Origin: an uncultured Gammaproteobacteria bacterium
GTDB lineage: Bacteria; Pseudomonadota; Gammaproteobacteria; CAISUE01
Assembly: GCA_903888615.1 (NCBI GenBank)
Contig: CAISUE010000057.1
Coordinates: 1 to 47,399 of the forward strand
DNA length: 47,399 nucleotides
Direction of reading: 5' to 3'
Numbering within the stretch: the first letter of the stretch is position 1; every line of letters begins with the position of its first letter. A model generated the notes under the pieces. That model was not told where the DNA came from, did no database searches, and saw only the letters and a program-made list of their open reading frames with translations. The position numbers and the translations under genes are program-made. Of this stretch, positions 8,073 through 16,646 are shown piece by piece.

Positions 8073-8122
8073 GCATAAAAAAAGCGCTTAACAATAGCTA
8101 TTGTTAAGCGCTTTTTTTATGC
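8073..8122. terminator. Perfect 50-bp palindrome, bidirectional terminator
   Basis: The arms 8073-8097 and 8098-8122 are exact reverse complements with no unpaired centre. Each contains seven A or seven T bases flanking an AGCGCTTAACAATAG core. It reads as GC-containing hairpin plus T run on both strands. It lies 22 bp after the NTPDase stop codon, so termination of that gene is its obvious job. Confidence 0.85.
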
Positions 8123-8144
8123 ACGTAACACTGCAAAAGATCTA

Positions 8145-9284
8145 TCACACAATAAGCGAATACAACGCAGCCCCAAGCGTCCAATCAATCGACTGATTAT
8201 TGATTTTGGATGCAAACGTCAATTGCGGATCGGTTAAGTGATAACTGTCATAGAGCAAATGATCAACATAAACGCCATTAGCGCAATAAGTAGATAAATA
8301 AGCGGCCGATTGTGCTGGATAAGCCGCTTGTAATTGCGACCAGGTTTCGGCACAAACGGTTTTTATTTGCGTTTCGAAGCCTGGTTGATTCGCCACTAAA
8401 TCGGGCATAAAAAATTGATAATCATAATAAATTCCTGAAAAAGCGATAAACTTCATAGCCGCCGTCGGTATTACCTGGGCATCGACATGATGATCAGCAA
8501 TAATTTGCGCATAACTGAGTTGGCAATTAGCATAATTAAAAGCACCCACCGCATTACCATTCATCGGATAATTGGGTGGGTAACAAGCTGTTGCCAGCGA
8601 ACTATTACCCATCGTTGATCGCGCTTGATCTTGACCTAAACCTAAAAAGCTTATGCTATACACTGAATAAACTTGGCCATTGACCGTCACCATCAACATA
8701 TCTTTGCTACTACTGACCGCTTCAAATGCCAGTTGCGTTGATGCACCGCCCATATCCAAAGCACCTGTTGTCACTTGGTGTTTTTGAAAACTACCCTCTA
8801 AATAATTAACACCTAACCAATCATATAAGCCTTCCATTTGACCTGGAATGGTTTCAATATCCCCTGGCGTCAACAACGTGTAATGGTTATGAAGATACGC
8901 AGTAACATCGTGATAAATAGGGCTTTGTTGATCCACAGGCAATAACCGCATGCCAGCTGTTGCAAAAACATTGACTGGCACTGGGCTCGTTACGCCTTTG
9001 GCTTGCAACTGGGCACTTACATCATCGAATAATTTTTTGAGTGAAGCACCGGCATCTTGTGGATCATTGGCAAAACTGGCTAAAGGTGGCTTAACACTTT
9101 CAGTAAATAATTCATTAATAACCGGTGTTTCTGTATCCGCTTGTGTATATTGAAATAAATGAATCCGTGAACTGGTACTGCCTGCATCAACGAAAATCTT
9201 ATAACCCGAGGTTGTTGCTGCATAAACATAGGGCGAACTGAGTGCCAGAATGAGGCTACTGATTAACGGCAAAGACATTCTCAA
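8145..9284 (-). CDS. Exported apyrase-type NTPDase (GDA1/CD39 family)
   Basis: This enzyme would hydrolyse nucleoside tri- and diphosphates outside the cytoplasm. The apyrase regions are all visible: ACR1 DAGSTSSR at 33-40, ACR2 ATAGMRLLP at 108-116, ACR3 GQMEGLYDWLG at 148-158 with the likely catalytic Glu151, ACR4 LDMGGASTQLAFE at 176-188, and a SFLGLGQDQAR stretch like ACR5. An N-terminal signal peptide ends near YVYA (about residue 22). The start is probably TTG 9284, because AAGGA lies nine bases upstream of it but 15 bases from ATG 9278. The family is mainly eukaryotic; among bacteria it is known from Legionella, where ecto-NTPDases support intracellular growth. It is followed by a perfect terminator. 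Confidence 0.9.
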   Translation of the reverse strand: MRMSLPLISSLILALSSPYVYAATTSGYKIFVDAGSTSSRIHLFQYTQADTETPVINELFTESVKPPLASFANDPQDAGASLKKLFDDVSAQLQAKGVTSPVPVNVFATAGMRLLPVDQQSPIYHDVTAYLHNHYTLLTPGDIETIPGQMEGLYDWLGVNYLEGSFQKHQVTTGALDMGGASTQLAFEAVSSSKDMLMVTVNGQVYSVYSISFLGLGQDQARSTMGNSSLATACYPPNYPMNGNAVGAFNYANCQLSYAQIIADHHVDAQVIPTAAMKFIAFSGIYYDYQFFMPDLVANQPGFETQIKTVCAETWSQLQAAYPAQSAAYLSTYCANGVYVDHLLYDSYHLTDPQLTFASKINNQSIDWTLGAALYSLIV

Positions 9285-9343
9285 AATAAGGTATCCTTAA
9301 AGTAAATGTAATAACTAATTGGTAAGCGCGTAGCTTTCACCAC

Positions 9344-9367
9344 TTTTACAGCTATACGCCTGTAAAA
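9344..9367 (-). other. Hairpin between MFS gene and NTPDase gene
   Basis: TTTTACAG (9344-9351) and CTGTAAAA (9360-9367) form a perfect 8-bp stem with an 8-base loop, 21 bases beyond the transporter stop codon. There is no T run after it, so it is a weak terminator candidate or mRNA-end structure. Confidence 0.4.
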
Positions 9368-9388
9368 CTTAAATCCATGCTTAAAAAA

Positions 9389-10648
9389 TCACTGCAGTGG
9401 CTGCAGATAACTTTCTTTCAAGTAACGCAAAGCGAATAACGCCAATAATGCACACACGATAAGATACCAAGCTGGCGCCAAGGTACTGCCTGAAATATGC
9501 ACTAAGTATAATGAAACCAAGGGAGCAGTACCGCCAAAAAGCGCTAAGCAAAGATTGTATCCAATGGTTGAACCGGAATTGCGAATATACGTTGGGAATA
9601 ATTCAGCTAACATCGTGGGAATTAACGCTGCAATAGGCGCTAATATTAAACACAACAATAAGTCGCCGGTCAAAGCACAATAAAATTGCTGTTGCGATAA
9701 AAGCCAAAAAATTGGCAGCGAACCGATAATGAAGCCGTAGAGACCCCATTTAAAGATAGACTTTCTGCCCCAATGATCCGACAACCAACCCATCACTGGA
9801 AACAATAAAATAATAAACACTAAACTCACTAAATTAATAACATTTGCTTGCGCTAAACGAAAACCTTGCACTTTCACTAAAAAAGTTACGATATAAGCAA
9901 CAAAGATATAATTACCCACCGCCATGATACTGGTTAACGCAATGACTAAGATTAATTTTTTAGGATAATGCTTAAAGACATACCATAAGGGCATTTTTTT
10001 AGCGATCACTTGCTGTTTTTCAAAACATGCCGGTTCTGGTAATTTCAACCGCAACACTAAGCCAATCAACCCTGTTAAACCACCCAAAATAAACATTGCC
10101 CGCCAACCCCAGTCAATCAATGCAACCGGTGTTAACCATTCCGTTAATCCTGTTGATAAGGCAGCACCAATCAACATTCCAAAAAATGCTGAGCCCATCA
10201 CCAAACTACCGGCTAAACCACGTTTATTTGAAGCAGCATGTTCGACTAAAAAAGTTGTCGCTGCATTCAATTCGCCACTGACCGCCAAACCTTGACAGAT
10301 CCGCAATAGCAACAATAAAACCGGTGCCCACAGACCAATACTCGCGTATGTTGGTATCAAGCCAATCAGTAGCGTTGGTAAACTCATCAAACAAATCGAG
10401 GTAATTAATGCAACGTGGCGCCCTAAATGATCGCCAATATAGCCAAACAATACAGCACCAAGTGGCCGCACCAAAAAACCAATAGCAAACACCGCAAACG
10501 TCAGTAATAACGCCGTTACGGGCTTTTCATTAGGAAAATACAGATGCGCAATAATAGCAGCGAAATTAGCATATAAAATGAAATCGTACCACTCTAATGC
10601 ATTACCAAATAAACCAGCAATTAACATTTTTTTATTATTAAATGCCAC
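9389..10648 (-). CDS. MFS transporter, metabolite:H+ symporter (MHS/ProP-KgtP-like)
   Basis: A 12-segment inner-membrane proton symporter. The N-terminal GNALEWYDF, the FLVRPLGAVLFGYIGDHLGR loop between segments 2 and 3, and LLLRICQGLAVSGEL identify the metabolite:H+ symporter branch, whose members carry proline/betaine, citrate, oxoglutarate or shikimate. The substrate cannot be read from sequence. The frame is open back to 10711 inside guaC, but the extra residues are not family-like. GTG 10648 has TGGAACG with eight-base spacing and leaves a 16-bp gap to guaC, so I chose it (about 419 residues). It is probably co-transcribed with guaC. Confidence 0.85.
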   Translation of the reverse strand: MAFNNKKMLIAGLFGNALEWYDFILYANFAAIIAHLYFPNEKPVTALLLTFAVFAIGFLVRPLGAVLFGYIGDHLGRHVALITSICLMSLPTLLIGLIPTYASIGLWAPVLLLLLRICQGLAVSGELNAATTFLVEHAASNKRGLAGSLVMGSAFFGMLIGAALSTGLTEWLTPVALIDWGWRAMFILGGLTGLIGLVLRLKLPEPACFEKQQVIAKKMPLWYVFKHYPKKLILVIALTSIMAVGNYIFVAYIVTFLVKVQGFRLAQANVINLVSLVFIILLFPVMGWLSDHWGRKSIFKWGLYGFIIGSLPIFWLLSQQQFYCALTGDLLLCLILAPIAALIPTMLAELFPTYIRNSGSTIGYNLCLALFGGTAPLVSLYLVHISGSTLAPAWYLIVCALLALFALRYLKESYLQPLQ

Positions 10649-10664
10649 GATATCGTTCCATTTG

Positions 10665-11726
10665 TTAACGTGATGCACTATCTTCGGCATGAAACGTTGA
10701 AAAAGAATCATTCAATTGCTGGGTAACACGCACAAATGTCGTACGTTTCGATAATTCTTTTAAACGCGAGGCACCCACATACGTACACGCTGAACGAAGG
10801 CCGCCTAAAATATCTAAAATCGTGGTTTCTACCGGGCCTTTGTAAGGAACATCAACCGATTTTCCTTCACTCGAACGATACCCATCGACCGAACCACGAT
10901 GCCGCACCATCGCTTCGCTGGAACTCATGCCATAAAAACGTTTGAATTTTCGGCCATGTAAGTCAACGATCTCACCCTCACATTCGTTGTGACCGGCAAA
11001 CATGCCACCTAACATCACAAAATCCGCACCCGCAGCAAACGCTTTAGCCACATCCCCTGGCACGACACAACCACCGTCTGAACACAATAATGCCCCCAAA
11101 CCATGAACCGCATCTGCGCACTCAATGACCGCTGATAATTGCGGGTAACCCACGCCCGTCATTTTACGCGTGGTGCAAACTGAACCCGGTCCAATGCCGA
11201 CTTTGACAATATCAGCCCCTGCCATCACTAATTCTTCCGCCATTTCAGCAGTAACAACATTGCCAGCCATTAAGGTTTTATCAGGGTAACGCTCACGCAG
11301 TTTTTTAACCACATCGACAAAACGCTGCGTATAACCATTAGCGACATCTAAACAGATAAAGGATGTTGGGCAAGTAGTCAGAATCGTTTCTAAAAAAGCC
11401 ACATCATCATCGCGAATACCGGTACTAGCAAAACATTGGGGGATCATTTGAGGTAATTCATGAAGCTGTGCTTGCCACTGCGCTTCACTGATGAATTTAT
11501 CCATCGCTGTCAATAACCCATGCTGACTCAAGACATTTGCCATAGCAAACGTGCCAGTATGGTCCATATTCGCGGCAATAATAGGCACCCCTTCCCACTG
11601 CTGTTTAGAAAATTTAAACGTGTATTGACGTTTTAAATCCACTTCAGAGCGACTCGCCAACGTACTGCGTTTCGGTCGAATCAACACATCTTTAAAGTCT
11701 AATTTTAAATCTTCTTCTATACGCAT
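10665..11726 (-). CDS. guaC: GMP reductase
   Basis: It reduces GMP to IMP with NADPH, returning guanine nucleotides to the purine pool. The 353-residue TIM-barrel protein has the catalytic-cysteine loop [11 protein letters not shown] (Cys184), the phosphate-binding MLGGMFAGH and the flap stretch KRFYGMSS. The absence of CBS domains and the length (E. coli GuaC has 347) separate it from IMP dehydrogenase. It precedes an MFS transporter by 16 bp. The neighbouring NTPDase would release nucleoside mono- and diphosphates outside the cell, which may be a purine-salvage link, though that is inference. Confidence 0.93.
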   Translation of the reverse strand: MRIEEDLKLDFKDVLIRPKRSTLASRSEVDLKRQYTFKFSKQQWEGVPIIAANMDHTGTFAMANVLSQHGLLTAMDKFISEAQWQAQLHELPQMIPQCFASTGIRDDDVAFLETILTTCPTSFICLDVANGYTQRFVDVVKKLRERYPDKTLMAGNVVTAEMAEELVMAGADIVKVGIGPGSVCTTRKMTGVGYPQLSAVIECADAVHGLGALLCSDGGCVVPGDVAKAFAAGADFVMLGGMFAGHNECEGEIVDLHGRKFKRFYGMSSSEAMVRHRGSVDGYRSSEGKSVDVPYKGPVETTILDILGGLRSACTYVGASRLKELSKRTTFVRVTQQLNDSFSTFHAEDSASR

Positions 11727-11744
11727 GTTACAGGTCTCGGTTAA

Positions 11745-12641
11745 TTATTGCTTGTAAGGGGTCATCGTAAGGGGGGATTGTGCCTTGTAAGCAGCATTCG
11801 GGTTAAGTTGATTATTTTGCTCAGCCATAGCAGGATTATTACGGTCCAACCCTTGTTGCATTAGGCTGACAAAAGCAGGATTACGCATTTTCTGAGCAAG
11901 GGCAGCAGGATTATTAGTCAACGCTTGTTGCGTCGCAGGACTATTAATGGCCGTGGGAGGGCCAATATTGGCCAGCGCCAAAGTCGCCGCCATTCGTTGC
12001 AATAGTTTTCTTGCTTGCGGTGATTGCGTTTGTGGATTGATGTTTTGATTTGTTTGTTGCAGCTTCGCCATCAAAGCCACCGCTGCTTGTGGATTAGTTA
12101 AACCATTACGCATCGTATTTTGTAATTGCTGCGTTAAATTTGGCTTTAATTGTGCTTGCGGTACACTGCCAGTTTTATCCAGCACTGTTTGACTCGCAAA
12201 TCCGGATGCTGATTGATTGGGATCACTGCGACGATTCGCCAGTTTTTGCTGTTCATCTCGACATTGCCGTAGATAACTGTCTAATTGTAAGCCACACGTT
12301 TCTCGAAATTCTGGCGATAATTGCGGCATCAATTCAGCAAACGCTTGAATATCACCCATCATTTGCTTGATTAATAATTCAGCTGAAACTGGGAGGTCTT
12401 TAAAATGCACTATTAATTCTGCTTTAGCATCACCTGCCAGATACCGGCTAATCTTATCGGCAACTTCCTGGGTTTTTTTACGTTGCTCTTTTGCTATCTC
12501 CTCTGCAGATTTATCTGACTTTGACGAATCAGGATACAACGCGGCCATTAACGCTAAAAATTCATTGTCTCCCATAAGTGATAATTCATCCACCATTTGC
12601 TTAACGTGATCAAAGCCAATATCACTGACGACATAAGACAT
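11745..12641 (-). CDS. Hypothetical Gln/Asn-rich protein
   Basis: I do not recognise this protein. The first ~150 of its 298 residues are mixed and acidic-to-basic helical (a Lys/Glu-rich stretch near 40-60). The second half is rich in Gln, Asn, Ala and Pro, for example QNINPQTQSPQARKLLQ and later NNPAMAEQNNQLNPNAA. There is no signal peptide or membrane segment. The ribosome site is excellent (AGGAGG at 12647-12652, five-base spacing), so it is a real, well-translated gene. It lies 14 bp after rsmB and 18 bp before guaC on the same strand, so it is probably co-transcribed. A low-complexity tail like this fits either a scaffold protein or a secreted effector; the sequence does not decide. Confidence 0.65.
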   Translation of the reverse strand: MSYVVSDIGFDHVKQMVDELSLMGDNEFLALMAALYPDSSKSDKSAEEIAKEQRKKTQEVADKISRYLAGDAKAELIVHFKDLPVSAELLIKQMMGDIQAFAELMPQLSPEFRETCGLQLDSYLRQCRDEQQKLANRRSDPNQSASGFASQTVLDKTGSVPQAQLKPNLTQQLQNTMRNGLTNPQAAVALMAKLQQTNQNINPQTQSPQARKLLQRMAATLALANIGPPTAINSPATQQALTNNPAALAQKMRNPAFVSLMQQGLDRNNPAMAEQNNQLNPNAAYKAQSPLTMTPYKQ

Positions 12642-12655
12642 GACAGCCTCCTGTT

Positions 12656-13990
12656 TTATAAATTTTTTTGTAATTTAGCATAAAAAAAGCCATCCATGTC
12701 ATCAAAGCCAGGTAAAATCGCCACAATGCCTGAATCCTTATCAGCAGCTAAATGCTTAACGCCAATAGGCTTTAATTCAGCATTCCCATGCGTTTTTAAA
12801 AAGGCTTGAATAATGGCACTATTTTCACTCGGTAAAATAGAACACGTGGCATAAACTAAAATTCCACCGGGCTTTAACGTCTGCCACAGCGTCGCTAACA
12901 AAGTTGTTTGCATCATCATCAACTGTTTAACATCTGCCACGTGACGATGCAATTTAATATCGGGTTGCCGACGAATAATCCCGGTTGCTGAACATGGCGC
13001 ATCCAATAAAATGCGATCAAATAATTGCTGATCCCACCAAGCGTTTAAATCACTGGCATCGGCGTGCACGATCGAAGCGGTCAACTGCAAGCGCTGTAAA
13101 TTTTGTGCAATCAACAAACAACGCTGTGCATCAATTTCAAGGGCGGTTAAGTGAATATCTGCCGTTTCGAGCAAATGACAACTTTTACCCCCTGGCGCAG
13201 CGCACGCATCCAATACCCGCTGCCCTGGCGCTAATTCAAGGATCCAGGCAGCTAATTGAGCGGCTTCATCTTGAACAGAAATTTCACCTTCTAAAAAACC
13301 GGGAATTTTAACAGCACTCAAGCCTTTAGCAAAACGCACGCCCGCCGGTGAATGACGTGTCGCGGCCGCTGCTATGCCCAGTTCGTTAAGTTTTTGTAAA
13401 TACACTTCTCGGGTCAATTTTTTCACATTGACACGGACCGTTAAAGGGGCTTGACATAAACCTGCTTCTAAAATAGCCAGCCATTTTTCAGGGTAGCTAT
13501 TTTTGAGCGCTTTAATCAACCATAAAGGGTGACTGTAACGTGCTACCTCGACGTAATGCATGCGTGCATCGAGTGTTTTTTGTTCACGTAGAAAATTACG
13601 TAAGACCCCATTAACCAGTGCCACAGCCCATTCTTGATCGATTTCCCTCACTAATTCGACGGTTTCAGACACACAAGCATGAGCAGGTACATGACTGAAT
13701 TGCACTTGATACAAACCTAATATCAACACTAAACGCACGGTTTGTTGATCTTCTTTCAAAGGTTTAGAAAGTAACTGTGTTAATTGCCAATTCAAGCGTT
13801 CATAAAAACGTAAAGTCCCGAAGCACAATTGTTTGGCAAAGGCATTTTCGGGCCGAGCAACCGCTAAATGATAACTCAACGCATCGGTCAGTGACCGCCC
13901 TTTAATGATAACGGACGTTAAAATTTTTATCGCCAGCGCACGATGCGAGGCACTTTTATGAACCGGTGTTTTTTTAATAAGACTATTCAT
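12656..13990 (-). CDS. rsmB: 16S rRNA m5C967 methyltransferase RsmB
   Basis: It methylates C967 of 16S rRNA with S-adenosylmethionine. The 444 residues have an N-terminal NusB-like RNA-binding domain (to about 145) and a C-terminal Rossmann methyltransferase domain. Visible motifs are the SAM loop LDACAAPGGKSCHL, LLDAPCSATGIIRRQPDIK with the resolving Cys of PCSATG, and YATCSILPSEN with the catalytic Cys. In E. coli rsmB follows fmt; here it precedes the Gln/Asn-rich gene and is divergent from the TraF-like gene. The length is close to the usual 429. Confidence 0.93.
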   Translation of the reverse strand: MNSLIKKTPVHKSASHRALAIKILTSVIIKGRSLTDALSYHLAVARPENAFAKQLCFGTLRFYERLNWQLTQLLSKPLKEDQQTVRLVLILGLYQVQFSHVPAHACVSETVELVREIDQEWAVALVNGVLRNFLREQKTLDARMHYVEVARYSHPLWLIKALKNSYPEKWLAILEAGLCQAPLTVRVNVKKLTREVYLQKLNELGIAAAATRHSPAGVRFAKGLSAVKIPGFLEGEISVQDEAAQLAAWILELAPGQRVLDACAAPGGKSCHLLETADIHLTALEIDAQRCLLIAQNLQRLQLTASIVHADASDLNAWWDQQLFDRILLDAPCSATGIIRRQPDIKLHRHVADVKQLMMMQTTLLATLWQTLKPGGILVYATCSILPSENSAIIQAFLKTHGNAELKPIGVKHLAADKDSGIVAILPGFDDMDGFFYAKLQKNL

Positions 13991-14062
13991 GGGATACTCT
14001 TTTTGCGATAATCGCTATGATACCATTGTCACGAAGTTAGCCCTTAAGAGTTTACGATTATT

Positions 14063-14584
14063 TTGTCCCATAAGCAGCTCAAAACCCTTAAAAAAATCGT
14101 CAACACGCTTCTTTTGTTAACGATATTAGCGTTAAGCGTACAATGGCTAAAAACGCAGGCTTATGGCTTAAGCTATCAAGTCAGTAGCAGTATGCCAAAA
14201 GGTTGGTATTTGCAAACACCGGTGCAGCGCCTAACGTACGGGACATGGGTTTTTCTTAAACCGCCGACTTTTGCGAAAAATTATTTACAGCGTCATCATT
14301 GGCTCCCGAATTCAGGCATCATGTTAAAAAGTATTCAAGCGCTGCCTGGTGATTGGGTTTGCGTTAAAAATCACCAGTTATGGATTAATCAACAGGTAGC
14401 CGCGCTAACGTTAACGTTAGACCGTCACCAGCAAACCATTGAACAGCGGCCTTTTTGCCGCTTATTAACCGCAGATGAATACTTAGTCCTTGGCTTAAAG
14501 GATGCCCGGTCTTATGACAGCCGCTATTTCGGCCCCATTAACCGCAAGCAAATTTTAGCCAAAGCCGCTCCTTTATCCCTTTAA
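14063..14584 (+). CDS. TraF-like conjugative-transfer signal peptidase (S26)
   Basis: A membrane-anchored serine peptidase of the type encoded in conjugation operons, where TraF matures the pilin subunit. The 173 residues contain one N-terminal membrane segment (about 12-28), the nucleophile motif SSSMPKGWY (Ser43), the lysine motif MLKSIQALPGD (Lys89) and DSRYFGPI at 152-159. The SMPKG form with a following YL is typical of TraF rather than LepB, which is encoded separately at 18.9 kb. The only upstream start is TTG 14063 with a poor AAGAG site, so the N-terminus is uncertain. It is followed closely by a TrbB-like ATPase, but no other transfer gene is present. Confidence 0.8.
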   Translation: MSHKQLKTLKKIVNTLLLLTILALSVQWLKTQAYGLSYQVSSSMPKGWYLQTPVQRLTYGTWVFLKPPTFAKNYLQRHHWLPNSGIMLKSIQALPGDWVCVKNHQLWINQQVAALTLTLDRHQQTIEQRPFCRLLTADEYLVLGLKDARSYDSRYFGPINRKQILAKAAPLSL

Positions 14585-14600
14585 ATTGAGACTTTCCCTC

Positions 14601-15509
14601 ATGCCTGCCAGTACCATCCGCAAACGCCACGAATTAATGCTTGATACTGTGTTAGGACCGTTATTAGGTGAATTGCTACGCCAAGCTGATTTATTAGAAA
14701 TCATGTTAAATCCCGACGGCACTTTGTGGCTAGAAACATTACATCAAGGTATTTTTCAAAGTGATCTTAGCTTAAACGCTGATCAAGCTGCTAATATCAT
14801 CAAATTAATCGCCAGCCACCATCATTTGATTGTCGATGAGCAAAGCCCTGAACTGGCGTGTGAACTCAAGGTTTTTGGCGCACGCTTTCAAGCTTGGCTA
14901 CCGCCGATCGTCACAGCGCCCGTCTTCAATATTCGCAAATTAGCCCAGGTTGTTTTTTCACTCGACGAGTATTTACATCGCAACACGATCACCCTTGAGC
15001 AAGCAACCGCTTTGAAAGAAGCCATCCTGAATAAGAAAAATATTCTTATCGCCGGCGGAACAGGTTCTGGTAAAACCACCTTTGCTAATGCTCTATTGCA
15101 TGAATTACAGCTGAGTTTTGATCGTATCTTAGTGTTAGAAGATTTAGCAGAATTGCAATTACACGCACCCAATCATGTGCATTTGCGAACCAGTTTGGCT
15201 AAAAATATGCGGCATTTAGTCAAAGGCGCTTTAAGAATGCGCCCCGATCGCATCATCATTGGTGAAGTACGCGATGGCGGCGCGGCACTTGAATTATTAA
15301 AAGCCTGGAACACCGGTCATCCGGGTGGCCTATGCACTATTCACGCTAACAGTGCAATTGCAGCCTTAACGCGTCTCGAGGATTTATTGCTTGAAGTGGT
15401 GCAACATGTGCCACCACGTTTAATTAGTGACGCCATCGATATCGTCGTATTCATGAGCCGCAATCATCAAGGTCAACATCGCGTACAAGAAATTCTCAAC
15501 GTGACATAA
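14601..15509 (+). CDS. TrbB/VirB11-like conjugative-transfer ATPase
   Basis: A hexameric secretion ATPase of the VirB11 class, which powers pilus assembly or substrate transfer in type IV secretion. From ATG 14601 (GAG about ten bases upstream) it has 302 residues: an N-terminal domain, Walker A GGTGSGKTT at 152-160, an acidic box LVLEDLAELQ, the RMRPDRIIIGEVRD box at 213-225 and the HPGGLCTIHAN box at 240-250. All motifs appear intact. An alternative TTG at 14586 is less likely. It pairs with the TraF-like gene (gap 16 bp) as an orphan relic or reused module between housekeeping genes. It could also serve another type IV system encoded elsewhere. Confidence 0.85.
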   Translation: MPASTIRKRHELMLDTVLGPLLGELLRQADLLEIMLNPDGTLWLETLHQGIFQSDLSLNADQAANIIKLIASHHHLIVDEQSPELACELKVFGARFQAWLPPIVTAPVFNIRKLAQVVFSLDEYLHRNTITLEQATALKEAILNKKNILIAGGTGSGKTTFANALLHELQLSFDRILVLEDLAELQLHAPNHVHLRTSLAKNMRHLVKGALRMRPDRIIIGEVRDGGAALELLKAWNTGHPGGLCTIHANSAIAALTRLEDLLLEVVQHVPPRLISDAIDIVVFMSRNHQGQHRVQEILNVT

Positions 15510-15603
15510 ATAACGGTCTGTAATTCTTAAATCAGCACCTAGCGGTGCGAGGAAAATCGCTTTATGCTAAAATACGCACCTTATCATTAAGAAGCTGTTA
15601 TTT

Positions 15604-16173
15604 ATGTCCACTTATTCCACCAATGAATTCAAAGCCGGTTTAAAAGTGATGATCGATGCCGATCCTTACAATATTTTAGAAAATGAATCGGTCAAGCCAG
15701 GCAAAGGCCAAGCTTTCAATCGCGTTAAAATGCGTAATTTAAAAACCGGTCGCGTGCTTGAACGCACCATGAAATCAGGTGACACTTTAGAAGGCGCGGA
15801 TGTTATCGATTTAGAAGTGCAATTTCTCTATGCAGATGCTGAAGGCTGGCATTTTATGCAACCGGAAAGTTTTGAACAATTTACTGCCAATGAAGCACCA
15901 GTGGCTGACAGTAAGCAATGGCTGAAAGAACAGGATTTATGTTTTTTAACGCTGTGGAATGGTATTCCATTAGTCGTCACACCACCAAATCATGTTGTGT
16001 TACGAATCAGTTTTACCGAACCGGGTTTGCGTGGCGATAGTTCATCAAGCGGTAGCAAACCTGCCACAGTTGAAACCGGCGCAGTGATTCGCGTCCCTTT
16101 ATTTGTGCAAATTGATGATATGGTTCGAGTCGATACGCGCACTGGCGATTATGTCGCACGTGTAAAGGAATAA
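15604..16173 (+). CDS. efp: Translation elongation factor P
   Basis: EF-P binds stalled ribosomes and speeds peptide-bond formation at consecutive prolines. The 189-residue protein has the three OB/KOW-like domains of the family: the N-terminal loop KPGKGQAF carries Lys34, the residue beta-lysylated in gammaproteobacteria, and the C-terminal signature is near [14 protein letters not shown]. The length matches E. coli EF-P (188). EpmB, the aminomutase that prepares the beta-lysine, is encoded at 43.3 kb in this window; EpmA is not seen. Transcription probably starts in the 94-bp gap after the TrbB-like gene (TAAAAT around 15565). Confidence 0.95.
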   Translation: MSTYSTNEFKAGLKVMIDADPYNILENESVKPGKGQAFNRVKMRNLKTGRVLERTMKSGDTLEGADVIDLEVQFLYADAEGWHFMQPESFEQFTANEAPVADSKQWLKEQDLCFLTLWNGIPLVVTPPNHVVLRISFTEPGLRGDSSSSGSKPATVETGAVIRVPLFVQIDDMVRVDTRTGDYVARVKE

Positions 16174-16181
16174 TGGCTGAT

Positions 16182-16203
16182 GGGGCGATGATCTTATCGC
16201 CCC
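16182..16203 (+). terminator. Hairpin after efp
   Basis: GGGGCGAT (16182-16189) and ATCGCCCC (16196-16203) form a perfect GC-rich 8-bp stem with a 6-base loop, eight bases after the efp stop. A proper T run is missing, so termination would be weak or factor-assisted. Confidence 0.5.
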
Positions 16204-16545
16204 TATAACGTGTCAAGATAATATCGCAAAGCGGGATTCAATACACCAAACAAACCTTCTTGTGTTTTAAACCAATAATCTTTTTCCAATAAGACATTCC
16301 GTGCTTGCCGGACACTGGCTTCCGATAATGCCACTGCATTGCTAATACGAAAATGTCCTGAACCGTTTTTAGCAAAATAAACACTAACTTGCTTTTAATT
16401 TTTAGTTAAATTTAATAACGCTCCTGAAAATTCACTGCGTTTGGCTTGAATAAAATTTTGCCAATAGGCATCAATGCTCGCCACTGTTGGCCACTCGTTC
16501 ATTAACACGCTTGCAGAACGCTGCACCGACTGCCATTATCAGTGG
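16203..16545 (-). pseudogene. Broken AAA-ATPase gene, C-terminal winged-helix fragment
   Basis: One minus-strand frame reads almost continuously from about 16545 to a stop at 16203-16205, interrupted by one in-frame TAA at 16395-16397. After the stop it continues as KQVSVYFAKNGSGHFRISN, then SVRQARNVLLEKDYW, and ends VLNPALRYYLDTL. This is the pattern of the C-terminal winged-helix segment of small archaeal-type AAA ATPases. The upstream part shifts frame near 16540 and the ATPase core is absent. It fills the space between efp and recO and is most likely a decayed insertion. No intact start or Walker motifs are present. Confidence 0.6.
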
Positions 16546-16646
16546 AAAAAGGTTCATGGTAACGTCGTTATATCGTATTAAGAGTATACGCATATTATTA
16601 GGCGATACAAATAGATGAAATAAAAAAAGACTAAACGTATTGGTTA

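Noticed and set aside
13000-13311. 108-codon plus-strand frame opposite rsmB
   Set aside because: It is antisense to the conserved methyltransferase motifs of RsmB and lacks a ribosome site.
15530-15555. ATCAGCACCTAGCGGTGC upstream of efp as a further element copy
   Set aside because: It shares TCAGCACC and a small hairpin with copy A, but the match is short and there is no palindrome or CCATCGCG box. Chance similarity cannot be excluded.
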